Positions 51,892 to 60,225 of a stretch of 64,000 nt of DNA are shown here, in pieces; position 1 is the first letter of the stretch, and every line of letters begins with the position of its first letter. Made by a program: the position numbers and the translations under genes. Under the pieces are notes generated by a model. The model did no database searches, had not been told where the DNA came from, and was given only the letters and a program-made list of their open reading frames with translations. The stretch is from RAM1 sp050247515 (GTDB lineage: Bacteria; Pseudomonadota; Gammaproteobacteria; Burkholderiales; Burkholderiaceae_C). The stretch is from assembly GCA_050247515.1 (NCBI GenBank), contig JBFWUB010000018.1, forward strand, positions 1-64,000, given 5' to 3'.

Positions 51892-52636
51892 CTTGTCGGT
51901 TCAAACAGTACAGGGCGAAGTATTTTCCAAACGCAGCCTGGGCTTGCATGGTACACACGGCAAACCCCATGGCACCGTCCAGAAAACCCAGGCGGAACAC
52001 ATAGCTGCGCACAAAAGCCACCCCGCCGGACAATGCCGCGCGCGTCATCGAGGTGGTGCGCCCCTGCGCATGACGCTGGGTGGCCCATGCGTGGCTGTAG
52101 GCCTCCAGTTTGCGCCAATAGTGCGCGGGCGTGGGGTAGCTTTCGTGTAACAGCGGGCTGCGCAGCCGCGCGGGCCGGGGTCCGTCCAGCAGCACGCGCT
52201 CGTGGACCAGATCGTTGCTGAAACGCGCGGCCCCGCGCCGGAACAGGCGCAGCACGTAATCGGGTGTCCAGCCGCAGTGGTGGATCCATTGCCCGCAAAA
52301 GCGCGTGAGCCGCGGTATTTCAAATGCCTGCGCACGGCCCGAAGCCATGGCGGCCTGGATCTGCGCGGCCAGCTCGGGCGTCACGCGTTCGTCGGCGTCA
52401 ATGGACAGCACCCATTCGCCCGCGGCCAGCGCCAGCGCCCGGTTTTTCTGCGGGCCAAACCCGGGCCAGTCACTGGTAGGGGTAACCTGGGCGCCGTGTT
52501 CGCGGGCAATGGCCACGGTATCGTCCGTGCTGTCGTTGTCCACCACGATGATTTCGTCCGCAAACGCCACCGATGCCAGGCAGGCGCGCAGGTTGGCGGC
52601 CTCGTTGCGGGTGATGACGATGACGGACAGGCGCAT
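51860..52636 (-). CDS. Family 2 glycosyltransferase, WaaE/KdtX-like
   Basis: A 258-residue cytosolic GT2 enzyme. The N-terminus S-V-I-V-I-T-R-N-E-A-A-N-L and the D-N-D-S-T-D-D-T motif near residue 36 bind the nucleotide sugar; S-I-D-A-D-E-R-V near 78 holds the metal-binding Asp. The order and length match LPS-core glucosyltransferases of the WaaE/KdtX type. Its 3' end overlaps tolB by 32 bp, so translation of tolB may depend on it. It is divergent from the O-antigen ligase gene. Confidence 0.85.
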   Translation of the reverse strand: MRLSVIVITRNEAANLRACLASVAFADEIIVVDNDSTDDTVAIAREHGAQVTPTSDWPGFGPQKNRALALAAGEWVLSIDADERVTPELAAQIQAAMASGRAQAFEIPRLTRFCGQWIHHCGWTPDYVLRLFRRGAARFSNDLVHERVLLDGPRPARLRSPLLHESYPTPAHYWRKLEAYSHAWATQRHAQGRTTSMTRAALSGGVAFVRSYVFRLGFLDGAMGFAVCTMQAQAAFGKYFALYCLNRQDDPIPPARNH

Positions 52637-52700
52637 TGAAAAAAAGGGCTGTGGTGCAGCGTGGATAATCCGGGCTTGTCCGCAATTATGAGGTTACCGG

Positions 52701-53981
52701 GTGGCGCAATTAGGAAGCTGGGAGACGCTCAGGCCCTGGCCGGTGTACATGCTGGCGGCCTTCATCCCGCTGTCGCTTGCCGCCACCAACGTCGCCAAGC
52801 TGCTCGCCCTGCTGGCCTGCGCCGTGGTGCTGTGTGGCGCCATTCGCCGCCGCCAGCCTGATCCGGCACTGAAGCGCCTGCTTTCGGTGCCCGCCGCCCT
52901 GCTGATGCTGGCCGCGCTGGCCCTGAGCCTGGCCTGGACGACCGAGCCGGGCGCGCAGGCCCTGAGCCATGTGCTCAAGTACAGCAAGCTTCTGCTGATA
53001 CCCGCGATCGTCCTGCTCATCCGCACGCCGCGCCAGGCGGCCCTGGCCGTGGGCATTTATGTGGCATCGCAGGCCTTTGTGGTGGCCACATCCTGGCTGC
53101 TGTACCTGGGCGCGCCGGTCTTCTGGGTGCCGGCGGACCGCAACTCCATCGCCACGGTGTACTCCAGCTACCTGGACCAGACCATCATGACGGCCGGCTT
53201 CGCGGCCATCTGCTGGCATTTGCGCCGCGAGTTCCCGGGCCGCCGCGGCGCCTGGGTCGGGGCCGCGCTGGCCGCCGCGGCGCTGGTCAATGCGCTGGTG
53301 ATGCTGCCCGGGCGCAGCGGCCATGTGGCAGCCATCGGGGTAATGTCACTGGCGCTGCTGTGGGCGGTGCCGGCGCGCTGGCGCCTGGCAGCGCTTGCGG
53401 CGCCCGTGGTGCTGGCGGCCCTGGCCATGGCAGTCGCGCCGCAGTTCAACGAACGGCTGACCAATACATTCGACGAAATCAGCGCCTACCAGTACCGCAA
53501 CGACCCCGGAACCTCCTCCGGCCAGCGCCTGACGTTCTGGCACCGCTCGCTGCAGGCCATGGCCGAGCGCCCGCTCAGCGGCTTCGGCGCCGGCAGCTGG
53601 AACCGCGAGTACACGCGCCAGGAAATCACCCACAGGGGCCATGTACTGGAGGGCACCGCCGAGGTCCGCAACCCGCACCAGGAGTACCTGCTGTGGGGCG
53701 TGCACCTGGGTGTGGGCGGCATGGCCCTGCTGGTGGCCTGGATGGCCCTGCTGGTGCGTGACGCGCAGCCGTTTGTGACTCACCGGCGCAGGGCCACGGT
53801 GTCCGTGGTGGCGGTCATGGCCATCGCCTGCCTGTTCAATTCGTCGCTGTTTGATGCGCTGATCGGCGAATATTTCTGCATTGTCATCGGGCTGATGCTG
53901 GCCCTGGGCCTGCAGCCGAGCGCGCCCGTCCAGCCTGCGCCGGTGACCGCCTCAGGCGCACTGCCCACCTCCGCCGCATGA
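52701..53981 (+). CDS. O-antigen ligase family membrane protein
   Basis: A 426-residue polytopic protein, starting with GTG, with 10-12 hydrophobic segments. The Wzy/WaaL-like domain is marked by G-R-S-G near residue 203 within a helix pair, a large periplasmic loop with G-Q-R-L-T-F-W near 274, S-G-F-G-A-G-S-W-N near 292 and H-Q-E-Y-L near 315 (H a likely catalytic residue). Such enzymes join O-antigen to lipid A-core, or polymerise it. WaaL is the likelier role given msbA directly downstream (ATGA overlap). GATAAT lies 31 bp upstream. Confidence 0.83.
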   Translation: MAQLGSWETLRPWPVYMLAAFIPLSLAATNVAKLLALLACAVVLCGAIRRRQPDPALKRLLSVPAALLMLAALALSLAWTTEPGAQALSHVLKYSKLLLIPAIVLLIRTPRQAALAVGIYVASQAFVVATSWLLYLGAPVFWVPADRNSIATVYSSYLDQTIMTAGFAAICWHLRREFPGRRGAWVGAALAAAALVNALVMLPGRSGHVAAIGVMSLALLWAVPARWRLAALAAPVVLAALAMAVAPQFNERLTNTFDEISAYQYRNDPGTSSGQRLTFWHRSLQAMAERPLSGFGAGSWNREYTRQEITHRGHVLEGTAEVRNPHQEYLLWGVHLGVGGMALLVAWMALLVRDAQPFVTHRRRATVSVVAVMAIACLFNSSLFDALIGEYFCIVIGLMLALGLQPSAPVQPAPVTASGALPTSAA

Positions 53982-55753
53982 GCCAGCCCGACAACACCGC
54001 CGCCGCGCGCGGCACCGTTGTGCAGCGCCTGCGGCGTTTTGTGCCGTACTTTCGCGGCTCAGGCTGGGCCCTGCCCTGCATGGTGGCCGCCACCACCCTG
54101 GCCGCGCTGACCGAGCCGGTGATCCCCGCGCTGATGAAGCCGCTGCTGGACGACGGCTTCAAGGGCGGCGCGTTCAGCCTGTGGCTGGTGCCCGCCGCCC
54201 TGCTGGGCCTGTTCGCACTGCGCGGGCTGGCCGGCTTTGTGGCGCAGTATTCGCTGGCCTACATGGCCAACCAGGCCATGGTGGCGCTGCGCCGGCGCCT
54301 GTTTGGCACGCTGCAGGCCGCGCCCATGAGCCTGTTTGGCCAGTCGTCGGCCAGCACGCTGTCCAACACCGTGGTGTACGAGGTGCAGACCGGCACCACG
54401 CTGCTGGTCAACGCGATGATGTCCCTGCTCAAGGACTCGCTCACGCTGGTGGCGCTGATGGCCTACCTGCTGTACATCAACTGGAAGCTCACGCTCATCG
54501 TGCTGTTCATCTTCCCGGCGGTGGCCTGGGTCATGAAGGTGCTGTCGCGCCGCCTGCACCGCATCACGCAGGCCAGCCAGCAGGCCACCGACCGCCTGGC
54601 CTATGTGGTCGAGGAAAACGTGCTGGCCCACCGCGTGGTGCGCCTGCACGACGCCCAGGCCGCGCAGGGCTCGCGCTTTGACGTGCTGAACACCGAGCTG
54701 CGCCGCCTGGCCATGAAGTCCACCATCGCCGCGTCGGCCATGACACCGCTCACGCAGATGCTGGCCGCCGCCGCGCTGTCGGCCGTGATCTGCACGGCGC
54801 TGTGGCAAAGCTCCACCAGCGGCATCACCGTGGGCGGCTTTGCGTCGTTTATCACCGCCATGCTGATGCTGATTGCACCGATCAAGCACCTGTCTGAATC
54901 CGCCGCGCCCATCACGCGCGGCCTGGCCGCGGTGGAGCGCGGGCTGGACCTGATCGACAACACCCCGCCCGAGCCCGAAGGCACGCACGGGGTGGCCCGC
55001 GCGCGCGGCGCGCTGCAACTGAGCGACGTAGTGGTGCGCTACGGCGGCGCCACCCACAACGCGCTGGACGGCGTCAGCCTGCAGGTGGCACCGGGCCAGA
55101 CGCTGGCGCTGGTGGGCAGCTCGGGCTCGGGCAAGACGACACTCATCAACCTGCTGCCGCGCTTTGTGGAGCCCACGGGCGGCCAGATCACGCTGGACGG
55201 CGTGGCGCTGGCCGACTGGAAGCTGGGCGCCTTGCGCCGGCAATATTCCTTCGTGAGCCAGGACGTGGTGATGTTCAACGACACGGTGGCCGCCAATGTG
55301 GCCCTGGGCCTGCCGCTGGACCGCGCCCGGGTGCAGCAGGCGCTGGACGCGGCCAATCTGGGCGCGTTCGTGCAGGCCCTGCCCCAAGGCATGGACAGCC
55401 TGGTGGGCCACAACGCGGCGCAACTGTCAGGCGGGCAACGCCAGCGTCTGGCCATTGCCCGCGCGCTGTACAAGGACGCCCCGATCCTGATCCTGGACGA
55501 AGCCACCTCCGCGCTGGACACCGAATCCGAACAGGCCGTCAAATCCGCCCTGCAACGGCTGATGGCGGGCCGGACTTCTCTCGTCATTGCCCACCGCCTG
55601 TCCACCATTGAGCATGCTGACCGCATCGTGGTCATGAGCGCCGGGCGGATCGTTGAAGCCGGCACGCACGACGATCTGCTGCGCGCGGGCGGCCACTATG
55701 CCCGCCTGCACAGCCTGGCCGTCACGGGCGAATCAGCAGACATCACACCATGA
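53978..55753 (+). CDS. msbA: Lipid A export permease/ATP-binding protein MsbA
   Basis: A 591-residue ABC exporter half-transporter that flips lipid A-core across the inner membrane. Six membrane helices fall in residues 1-320, with the ATPase after 345: Walker A G-S-S-G-S-G-K-T-T near 381, signature L-S-G-G-Q-R-Q-R-L near 484, Walker B I-L-I-L-D-E-A-T-S near 505. The length is usual. It overlaps the next glycosyltransferase by 4 bp. A 94-bp piece of its ATPase coding region recurs at 58797-58890. Confidence 0.95.
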   Translation: MSQPDNTAAARGTVVQRLRRFVPYFRGSGWALPCMVAATTLAALTEPVIPALMKPLLDDGFKGGAFSLWLVPAALLGLFALRGLAGFVAQYSLAYMANQAMVALRRRLFGTLQAAPMSLFGQSSASTLSNTVVYEVQTGTTLLVNAMMSLLKDSLTLVALMAYLLYINWKLTLIVLFIFPAVAWVMKVLSRRLHRITQASQQATDRLAYVVEENVLAHRVVRLHDAQAAQGSRFDVLNTELRRLAMKSTIAASAMTPLTQMLAAAALSAVICTALWQSSTSGITVGGFASFITAMLMLIAPIKHLSESAAPITRGLAAVERGLDLIDNTPPEPEGTHGVARARGALQLSDVVVRYGGATHNALDGVSLQVAPGQTLALVGSSGSGKTTLINLLPRFVEPTGGQITLDGVALADWKLGALRRQYSFVSQDVVMFNDTVAANVALGLPLDRARVQQALDAANLGAFVQALPQGMDSLVGHNAAQLSGGQRQRLAIARALYKDAPILILDEATSALDTESEQAVKSALQRLMAGRTSLVIAHRLSTIEHADRIVVMSAGRIVEAGTHDDLLRAGGHYARLHSLAVTGESADITP

Positions 55754-56628
55754 GCAAACAAGCGTCCATCAGCGGCTTCACCTTCATCCGCAACGGCGTC
55801 ATGCTGGGCTTTCCGTTTGTGGAGTCCATCCGCTCGCTGCTGCCGCTGGTGGACGAATTCGTGGTGGCGGTGGGCCGCAGCGACGACGACACGCTGGCGC
55901 GCGTGCAGGCCATCGGCGACCCGAAGATCAAGATCATCGAAACCGTATGGAATGACAACATGGCCGACCGCGGCTTTGTCTATGCCCAGCAGAAGATGAT
56001 TGCGCAGTACGCCTGCACCGGCGACTGGGCTTTTTACCTGGAGGGTGACGAGGTGGTGCACGAGGCCGAGCTGGCCGCCATCCGCGCCAGCGTGGACCGC
56101 CACCACGGCAACCCAGCCGTGGAAGCCCTGGTGTTTGACTACCTGCATTTCTACGGCACGCCGGGCTATGTGTCGGTCAGCCCCGGCTGGTATCGGCGCG
56201 AATGCCGGCTGATCCGCAACAGCATCCGTACCTATGCGCCCGATGGGCAGTACTGGCTGGTGATGCACCAGCACAAAAAGCCGCGCAACCCGCAGGGCGC
56301 GCTGGCCAACGCGCACATCCACCACTACGGCTGGGTGCGCAAGGCAGAACAGATGCAGGCCAAGCTGGACCAGGTGGCGAAGTACTGGAAAGACTCCACG
56401 GTCATGCAGATCAACTACGCCAACTTTGACCCGCAGGCCGTCAAACCCTTCACCGGCACCCACCCGGCCGTCATGGCGCACTGGCTGGCCACCGAAGCCG
56501 AACAGAGCATCGCGTTCAACCCCGACTACCAGCTCACATCCAAGGAGCGCAAGTACCGGCTGTCCATGAAGCTGGAAAAGCTCACGGGGCTGGACTTCAG
56601 CCGCAAGCACTTTAAGCTGGTGGCGTGA
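55750..56628 (+). CDS. Glycosyltransferase (GT2-like) of the LPS cluster
   Basis: A 292-residue cytosolic protein. The opening S-G-F-T-F-I-R-N-G and P-F-V-E-S-I-R-S-L-L-P-L-V-D-E-F-V-V-A-V-G-R-S-D-D are GT2-like, and L-E-G-D-E-V-V-H near residue 98 supplies the acidic metal-binding motif. The second half contains H-H-Y-G-W-V-R and a long charged tail. It likely adds a sugar to LPS core or O-antigen; the sugar is unknown. The final 214 bp are repeated at 58891-59104 with about 94% identity. Confidence 0.85.
   Translation: MSKQASISGFTFIRNGVMLGFPFVESIRSLLPLVDEFVVAVGRSDDDTLARVQAIGDPKIKIIETVWNDNMADRGFVYAQQKMIAQYACTGDWAFYLEGDEVVHEAELAAIRASVDRHHGNPAVEALVFDYLHFYGTPGYVSVSPGWYRRECRLIRNSIRTYAPDGQYWLVMHQHKKPRNPQGALANAHIHHYGWVRKAEQMQAKLDQVAKYWKDSTVMQINYANFDPQAVKPFTGTHPAVMAHWLATEAEQSIAFNPDYQLTSKERKYRLSMKLEKLTGLDFSRKHFKLVA
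56415..56628 (+). repeat. Direct repeat, copy 1 (3' end of the glycosyltransferase gene)
   Basis: These 214 bp match 58891-59104 without gaps at about 13 mismatches, counted by eye. Recombination between the copies would delete 2,476 bp, including the module 2 chaperone and substrate. Confidence 0.9.
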
Positions 56629-56652
56629 CGGGCGCGCACGGATTGCTTTGGC

Positions 56653-57915
56653 TTAGCTGAGAAGGGGAGCGTCCTCCCCGGGCTCAGGCGTTCCATGGTC
56701 TTCCGGTTGATCTGGCTCACGCAGTTCGAGCTCCGGCTCCAGCACTGCAACTTGCCCCTCGGGGTTTTCATTGCCCAGCTCGACGTCGAGGTTCACGGGC
56801 ACGTCGGGCTGGCCCTCAATTTGGTCCAGCCCTTCGTCGTCGTCCGACCCGCCGTCGTCCACAAATTGCGCAAGCTCCAAAAGGGCTTGCGGGTCGGCTT
56901 GCGGGCCAGGTTGTGCCGGAGCAGGCAATTCTCGATCCCTAAAAGCGCGGACGCATGCAAAGCACAACATTGCGCCCCCACCGACGAAATACGCCAGCAG
57001 CGCATTTCCCACCTCAAACCACGATTCCCCGCTAGGGTCCATTTTTTTGCGCGCGATTTCTTCGAGCACTGCCTTGACCTTCGGCGTGTCGGGCATCACC
57101 GCGATCATCATGCCCTGCCCATCGGAGCGCGACAGCATGCAAGTGGACAATCCATCGACCTCGTGGGCAGCAGCAACGAAATTTTCCACATTGCCATGCG
57201 TCGGAGTTATCAGGATCATTCGGTGAAGAATGTACTGGAGGGAGCGAATGTCAAATGGCCGAATATCGAAATAGCTGTCCACCGTCAGATGCGGCAAATG
57301 TTGAAATGCCGTCGACAACACAGAGGCACTTTTGTTGTCCAGCTTGCAGTACTGTTCGAATGGAGCATCTGTTTGGGAGGGAACAAATTGATGAACGGTG
57401 AAGGTTTTGTTGCTTTCTCCAATTTGCGCAAGCCCGCCTAAGATTTCCTTGCCGGAGACGCAGTGGTCGTCCTCAACGGTTGCGGCGGAACCACCGGCGA
57501 CGACTACCGTCCCCGCTCCCACGAATTCCGTGATGCTTCCGTACTTTGCGAGCCGGCTGATCAACTCTTTCGCATTGAATTCCGTGGGCTGTTCCTCCAG
57601 GGGCAAAAGCGCGTCCGACCACGTCGGGGTCGAGGTCGGCGTGAAGCTTACGTTCACAAGCTCGCCCCCACCTGAATCGGGCGTCGTGCTCGCGTCCACA
57701 AGCTTCGCTGTCAACGTCAGCGCCAGCCACTTGCTTTGGTTGAACAGGTGCATTGCTGACTTCATCCAGGAACTGAAGCCGGAAGAAACCTGGACCGGCT
57801 CCCCGGCCTCGCCCGCCGGCTTGCCTTTTGAATCCATTGATATAGCCTGCGACTCGACACTCGGGCGCCAGGCTGTGAACGGACTGGTCATCTGTCTGGG
57901 AATATTGGGTAACAC
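56653..57915 (-). CDS. Candidate type III secretion substrate (module 2)
   Basis: A 420-residue protein I cannot assign. It has no Sec signal. A Ser/Thr-rich N-terminus (1-50) is followed by a globular region (50-295), a single hydrophobic stretch at about 303-323 (N-A-L-L-A-Y-F-V-G-G-G-A-M) followed by Arg, and a very acidic Pro-rich tail (354-420). The GTG at 57915 is chosen because TAGGAG, which includes the chaperone stop, lies at good SD distance; an ATG eight codons on lacks one. Base composition is visibly less GC-rich than in the flanks, suggesting transfer. It follows a CesT-like chaperone by 9 bp, so it is probably its export substrate. Confidence 0.6.
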   Translation of the reverse strand: MLPNIPRQMTSPFTAWRPSVESQAISMDSKGKPAGEAGEPVQVSSGFSSWMKSAMHLFNQSKWLALTLTAKLVDASTTPDSGGGELVNVSFTPTSTPTWSDALLPLEEQPTEFNAKELISRLAKYGSITEFVGAGTVVVAGGSAATVEDDHCVSGKEILGGLAQIGESNKTFTVHQFVPSQTDAPFEQYCKLDNKSASVLSTAFQHLPHLTVDSYFDIRPFDIRSLQYILHRMILITPTHGNVENFVAAAHEVDGLSTCMLSRSDGQGMMIAVMPDTPKVKAVLEEIARKKMDPSGESWFEVGNALLAYFVGGGAMLCFACVRAFRDRELPAPAQPGPQADPQALLELAQFVDDGGSDDDEGLDQIEGQPDVPVNLDVELGNENPEGQVAVLEPELELREPDQPEDHGTPEPGEDAPLLS

Positions 57916-57924
57916 GGTGAGCTC

Positions 57925-58398
57925 CTAGGCGTAGCTGGCGATGGCGTCAGACAAGACCGCGCCGGGCTGGGCCGCGTCGGGCGCCAGGAAATGCGTCTGG
58001 CGCCATTGCAGCACCAGATCGACGCCCTGCTCGATCAACTGCAGCAAGTTCTCGCCCGTCGTCTCGGCCAGAGGGAAAGCCCATTGCAGCGTCGCCATGT
58101 GCGTGGAAGGACGGCAGCTGAGGACCGGCTGGTTGGCGCGCAGATTGACGAAGTTGGTATGCAGCAAGGCCAGCAGGATGCGCCCGCAGTCAGCATGTGC
58201 AGGGTCCAGCTCGCCCATGTGAAAAAGAACATACGCGTGGGTCGCATCAATGCCGGGCTGGGCCGCCAGGTCCACCGTGACGCCCCGGTACTGGACGTTG
58301 AACGCCACCGTTCCGTCGTTCTGCGCTTGCAGTGAAGGTGCAGGTACCTTGGCAAGGGCGCAAAAGCTTGCGCAGACATCTTGAAGATCGAGTGACAT
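57925..58398 (-). CDS. CesT-like type III secretion chaperone of module 2
   Basis: A 157-residue acidic protein related to the two chaperones of module 1: V-C-A-S-F-C at the N-terminus, T-V-A-F-N-V-Q near residue 29, L-L-A-L-L-H-T-N-F-V-N-L near 77, then M-A-T-L-Q-W and V-L-Q-W-R-Q-T-H-F-L near the end. This matches the CesT fold outline. AGAGG lies 7-8 nt before the ATG. Its stop is part of the SD of the next gene, so the two are translationally coupled. It is bordered upstream by a glycosyltransferase remnant. Confidence 0.77.
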   Translation of the reverse strand: MSLDLQDVCASFCALAKVPAPSLQAQNDGTVAFNVQYRGVTVDLAAQPGIDATHAYVLFHMGELDPAHADCGRILLALLHTNFVNLRANQPVLSCRPSTHMATLQWAFPLAETTGENLLQLIEQGVDLVLQWRQTHFLAPDAAQPGAVLSDAIASYA

Positions 58399-58463
58399 GG
58401 GATTTCCTCTAAAGATGTCGGAAGGCTACCGGCATCTCCCCCGCCACCTCAACATACGGACGG

Positions 58464-58795
58464 TTATCTGCGAAGCGCCAGATAGAGCGCCTCTTGCGTC
58501 GCTGCGGAGGCTTCCCAGCTGTAACCTGCCGCGAATGCCCGGCTGTTGTCTGCCAGAAGGGCACTCAGTGCGGCGTCTTTCAGCAAGCGCTCCGCACCGC
58601 TGCCAGCGCATCGGGCCGCCTCGGGTCACCCAGCAGCAGCGCGTCCAACCCGTCGCGCAACAGGCTCGAAATGCCGCAATGCTCCGGGCCACTTACCACC
58701 ACGGGCAAACCGTAGGACATGGCTTCGATCACCACCATGGCGAAGGTGTCCTCGAAGGTCGGATGTTCCAGCACGTCGGCCGCGCGGTAGGCGTG
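58464..58795 (-). pseudogene. Family 4 glycosyltransferase remnant, truncated and frameshifted
   Basis: About 110 codons of the C-terminal part of a GT4 enzyme: A-Y-R-A-A-D-V-L-E-H-P-T-F-E-D-T-F-A-M-V at the broken end, then L-P-V-V-V-S-G-P-E-H-C-G. The frame breaks near 58595 and the sequence resumes one base off (E-R-L-L-K-D-A-A-L-S-A-L) to the TAA at 58464. The N-terminal two thirds are absent. It is a paralogue, not a copy, of the intact GT4 at 59088-60218. It abuts a piece of msbA on the opposite strand. Confidence 0.85.
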
Positions 58796-58796
58796 C

Positions 58797-58890
58797 AGCG
58801 CCAGCGCCTGGCCATCGCCCGTGCGCTGTACAAGGACGCTCCGATCCTGATCCTGGACGAAGCCACCTCCGCGCTGGACACCGAATCCGA
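58797..58890 (+). pseudogene. Fragment of an msbA-like gene
   Basis: About 94 bp corresponding to 55437-55530 of msbA (Q-R-L-A-I-A-R-A-L to A-L-D-T-E-S), with about 5 differences. It covers the sequence from just behind the ABC signature through Walker B. It is joined directly and in frame to the glycosyltransferase fragment that follows, implying loss of the 884 bp that separate these sequences in the intact locus. Confidence 0.88.
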
Positions 58891-59104
58891 CTACGCCAAC
58901 TTTGATCCGCAAGCCGTCAAGCCCTTCACCGGCACCCACCCCGCCGTGATGGCGCGCTGGCTGGCGACCGAAGCCGAACAGAGCATCACGTTCAACCCCG
59001 ACTACCAGCTCACCTCCAAGGAGCGCAAATACCGGCTGTCGATGAAGCTGGAAAAGCTCACGGGGCTGGACTTCAGCCGCAAGCACTTCAAGCTGGTGGC
59101 CTGA
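58891..59104 (+). pseudogene. 3' fragment of the LPS glycosyltransferase (direct repeat, copy 2)
   Basis: The last 70 codons and stop of a gene nearly identical to 55750-56628, with about 13 changes in 214 bp, mostly at third positions. That pattern suggests the copy was under selection as a functional paralogue before it was truncated. An open frame runs from 58397 through all three fragments, but it is antisense to the GT4 remnant in its first part and is not a credible gene. Its end overlaps the convergent intact GT4 gene by 17 bp. Confidence 0.88.
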
Positions 59105-60218
59105 GGCTGCGCTGGTGCAACTGCTCGCAGGCGCGGGCGGCGGCGGCCCAGCTGTGGGCTTGGGCAAAGCGCCGCGCCGCGGTGCCCAGGCTGTCAGCCA
59201 GACCCGCCTCACGCAGCAGCCGGCCCAGCGCTGTGGCCATGGCCACAGCGTCGCGCGGATCATCCAGCAGGAGCGCGTCGTGCCCGTGCGTCAGCAGGCC
59301 AGCAACGCCACAGTACGCCGCCCCGCTCACCACCACCGGCAGCCCATGTGCCATGGCCTCCAGCACCACCATGGCAAAGGTGTCCTCGAAGGTGGGGTGT
59401 ACCAGCACGTCGGCGGCGCGGTAAGCCGGGTCCACGCGCTTGAGCGCCCCCAGGAAATGCACGCGCCCCGCCACGCCCAGCGCCTGCGCGCGCGCCTCGA
59501 ACGCGGGGATGCCCGCCGGGTTGCCCACCACGGCCAGTGACACATCAGGCGGCAGGCCAGCCAGCGCCTGCAACAGGCCGTCCAGCCCCTTGCGGGCGTA
59601 GTCGTTGGCCACAAACAGCAGCAACCTGCCCTGCTCCGGCAGCCCCAGCGAAATGCGTGCCTGCACCTTGTCCGGGCCGGGCCCCGGCAGCGTGACGCCC
59701 GGCGTCACCACCGACAGCAGCGGCGCGGCATGGGGATAGGCCTGCAACACCTCGGCGCGCAGGTTGTCCGAGGTCACCACCACCTGCTGGCCCGGCCGCA
59801 CCCGAAAGCGCGCCGCCTCCAGCGCCACATAGGTGATCAGGCGCGGGCTCAGAGCGATCTTGAGCCAGGCCAGCGCCAGGCGCAGGCCGGTGCGTCCCAC
59901 CAGCAGGTTGTGCCGCACCGGCTTGACGTGGATGGTCTGCACGCGGCCATGCCAGGTGTTTTCATGCGAATGCACCACATCAAAGCCGTGGCGCGTGGCA
60001 CGCCAGGTGGCAAAGGCGTACCAGAGCTGGTTGACCCAGCGCGGTTTGGCAATGCGTGAAATGTGGTGGTAGTTGACACCGGGCCAGGCATGGTCGATCT
60101 GCTGGGCGAACACATGCACCTCGTGGCGCTGCGCCAGTTGCTCGACCAGCGCGATGGAATAGCTCTCTGCGCCGCCGCCGGTGCGGGCGAAGACGCGGTT
60201 CAGAACGGCGATCTTCAT
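59088..60218 (-). CDS. Family 4 glycosyltransferase, WaaG-like
   Basis: A 376-residue GT-B fold enzyme. The N-terminal domain begins K-I-A-V-L-N-R and has the loop R-T-G-G-G-A-E-S-Y near residue 12; the C-terminal domain carries L-L-F-V-A-N-D-Y-A-R-K-G-L near 200 and the E-x7-E-type motif H-P-T-F-E-D-T-F-A-M-V-V-L-E-A near 275. It likely transfers a hexose to the LPS core. The ATG at 60218 starts the conserved fold. The last 17 bp lie inside the repeat copy, so its C-terminus may have been altered by the rearrangement. Confidence 0.9.
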   Translation of the reverse strand: MKIAVLNRVFARTGGGAESYSIALVEQLAQRHEVHVFAQQIDHAWPGVNYHHISRIAKPRWVNQLWYAFATWRATRHGFDVVHSHENTWHGRVQTIHVKPVRHNLLVGRTGLRLALAWLKIALSPRLITYVALEAARFRVRPGQQVVVTSDNLRAEVLQAYPHAAPLLSVVTPGVTLPGPGPDKVQARISLGLPEQGRLLLFVANDYARKGLDGLLQALAGLPPDVSLAVVGNPAGIPAFEARAQALGVAGRVHFLGALKRVDPAYRAADVLVHPTFEDTFAMVVLEAMAHGLPVVVSGAAYCGVAGLLTHGHDALLLDDPRDAVAMATALGRLLREAGLADSLGTAARRFAQAHSWAAAARACEQLHQRSLRPPA

Positions 60219-60225
60219 GCGGTGG

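Noticed and set aside
58399..58463. PIP or HrpL box upstream of the module 2 chaperone
   Set aside because: Only single half-sites by eye; none with correct spacing.
58397..59104. A single 235-codon gene on the plus strand
   Set aside because: Its first third is antisense to a GT4 remnant and the rest is fused pieces of msbA and a glycosyltransferase. It is a chance open frame across debris.
56629..59104. Insertion sequence or transposon carrying module 2
   Set aside because: No transposase, terminal inverted repeats or short target duplications were found. The flanking repeat is gene-derived.
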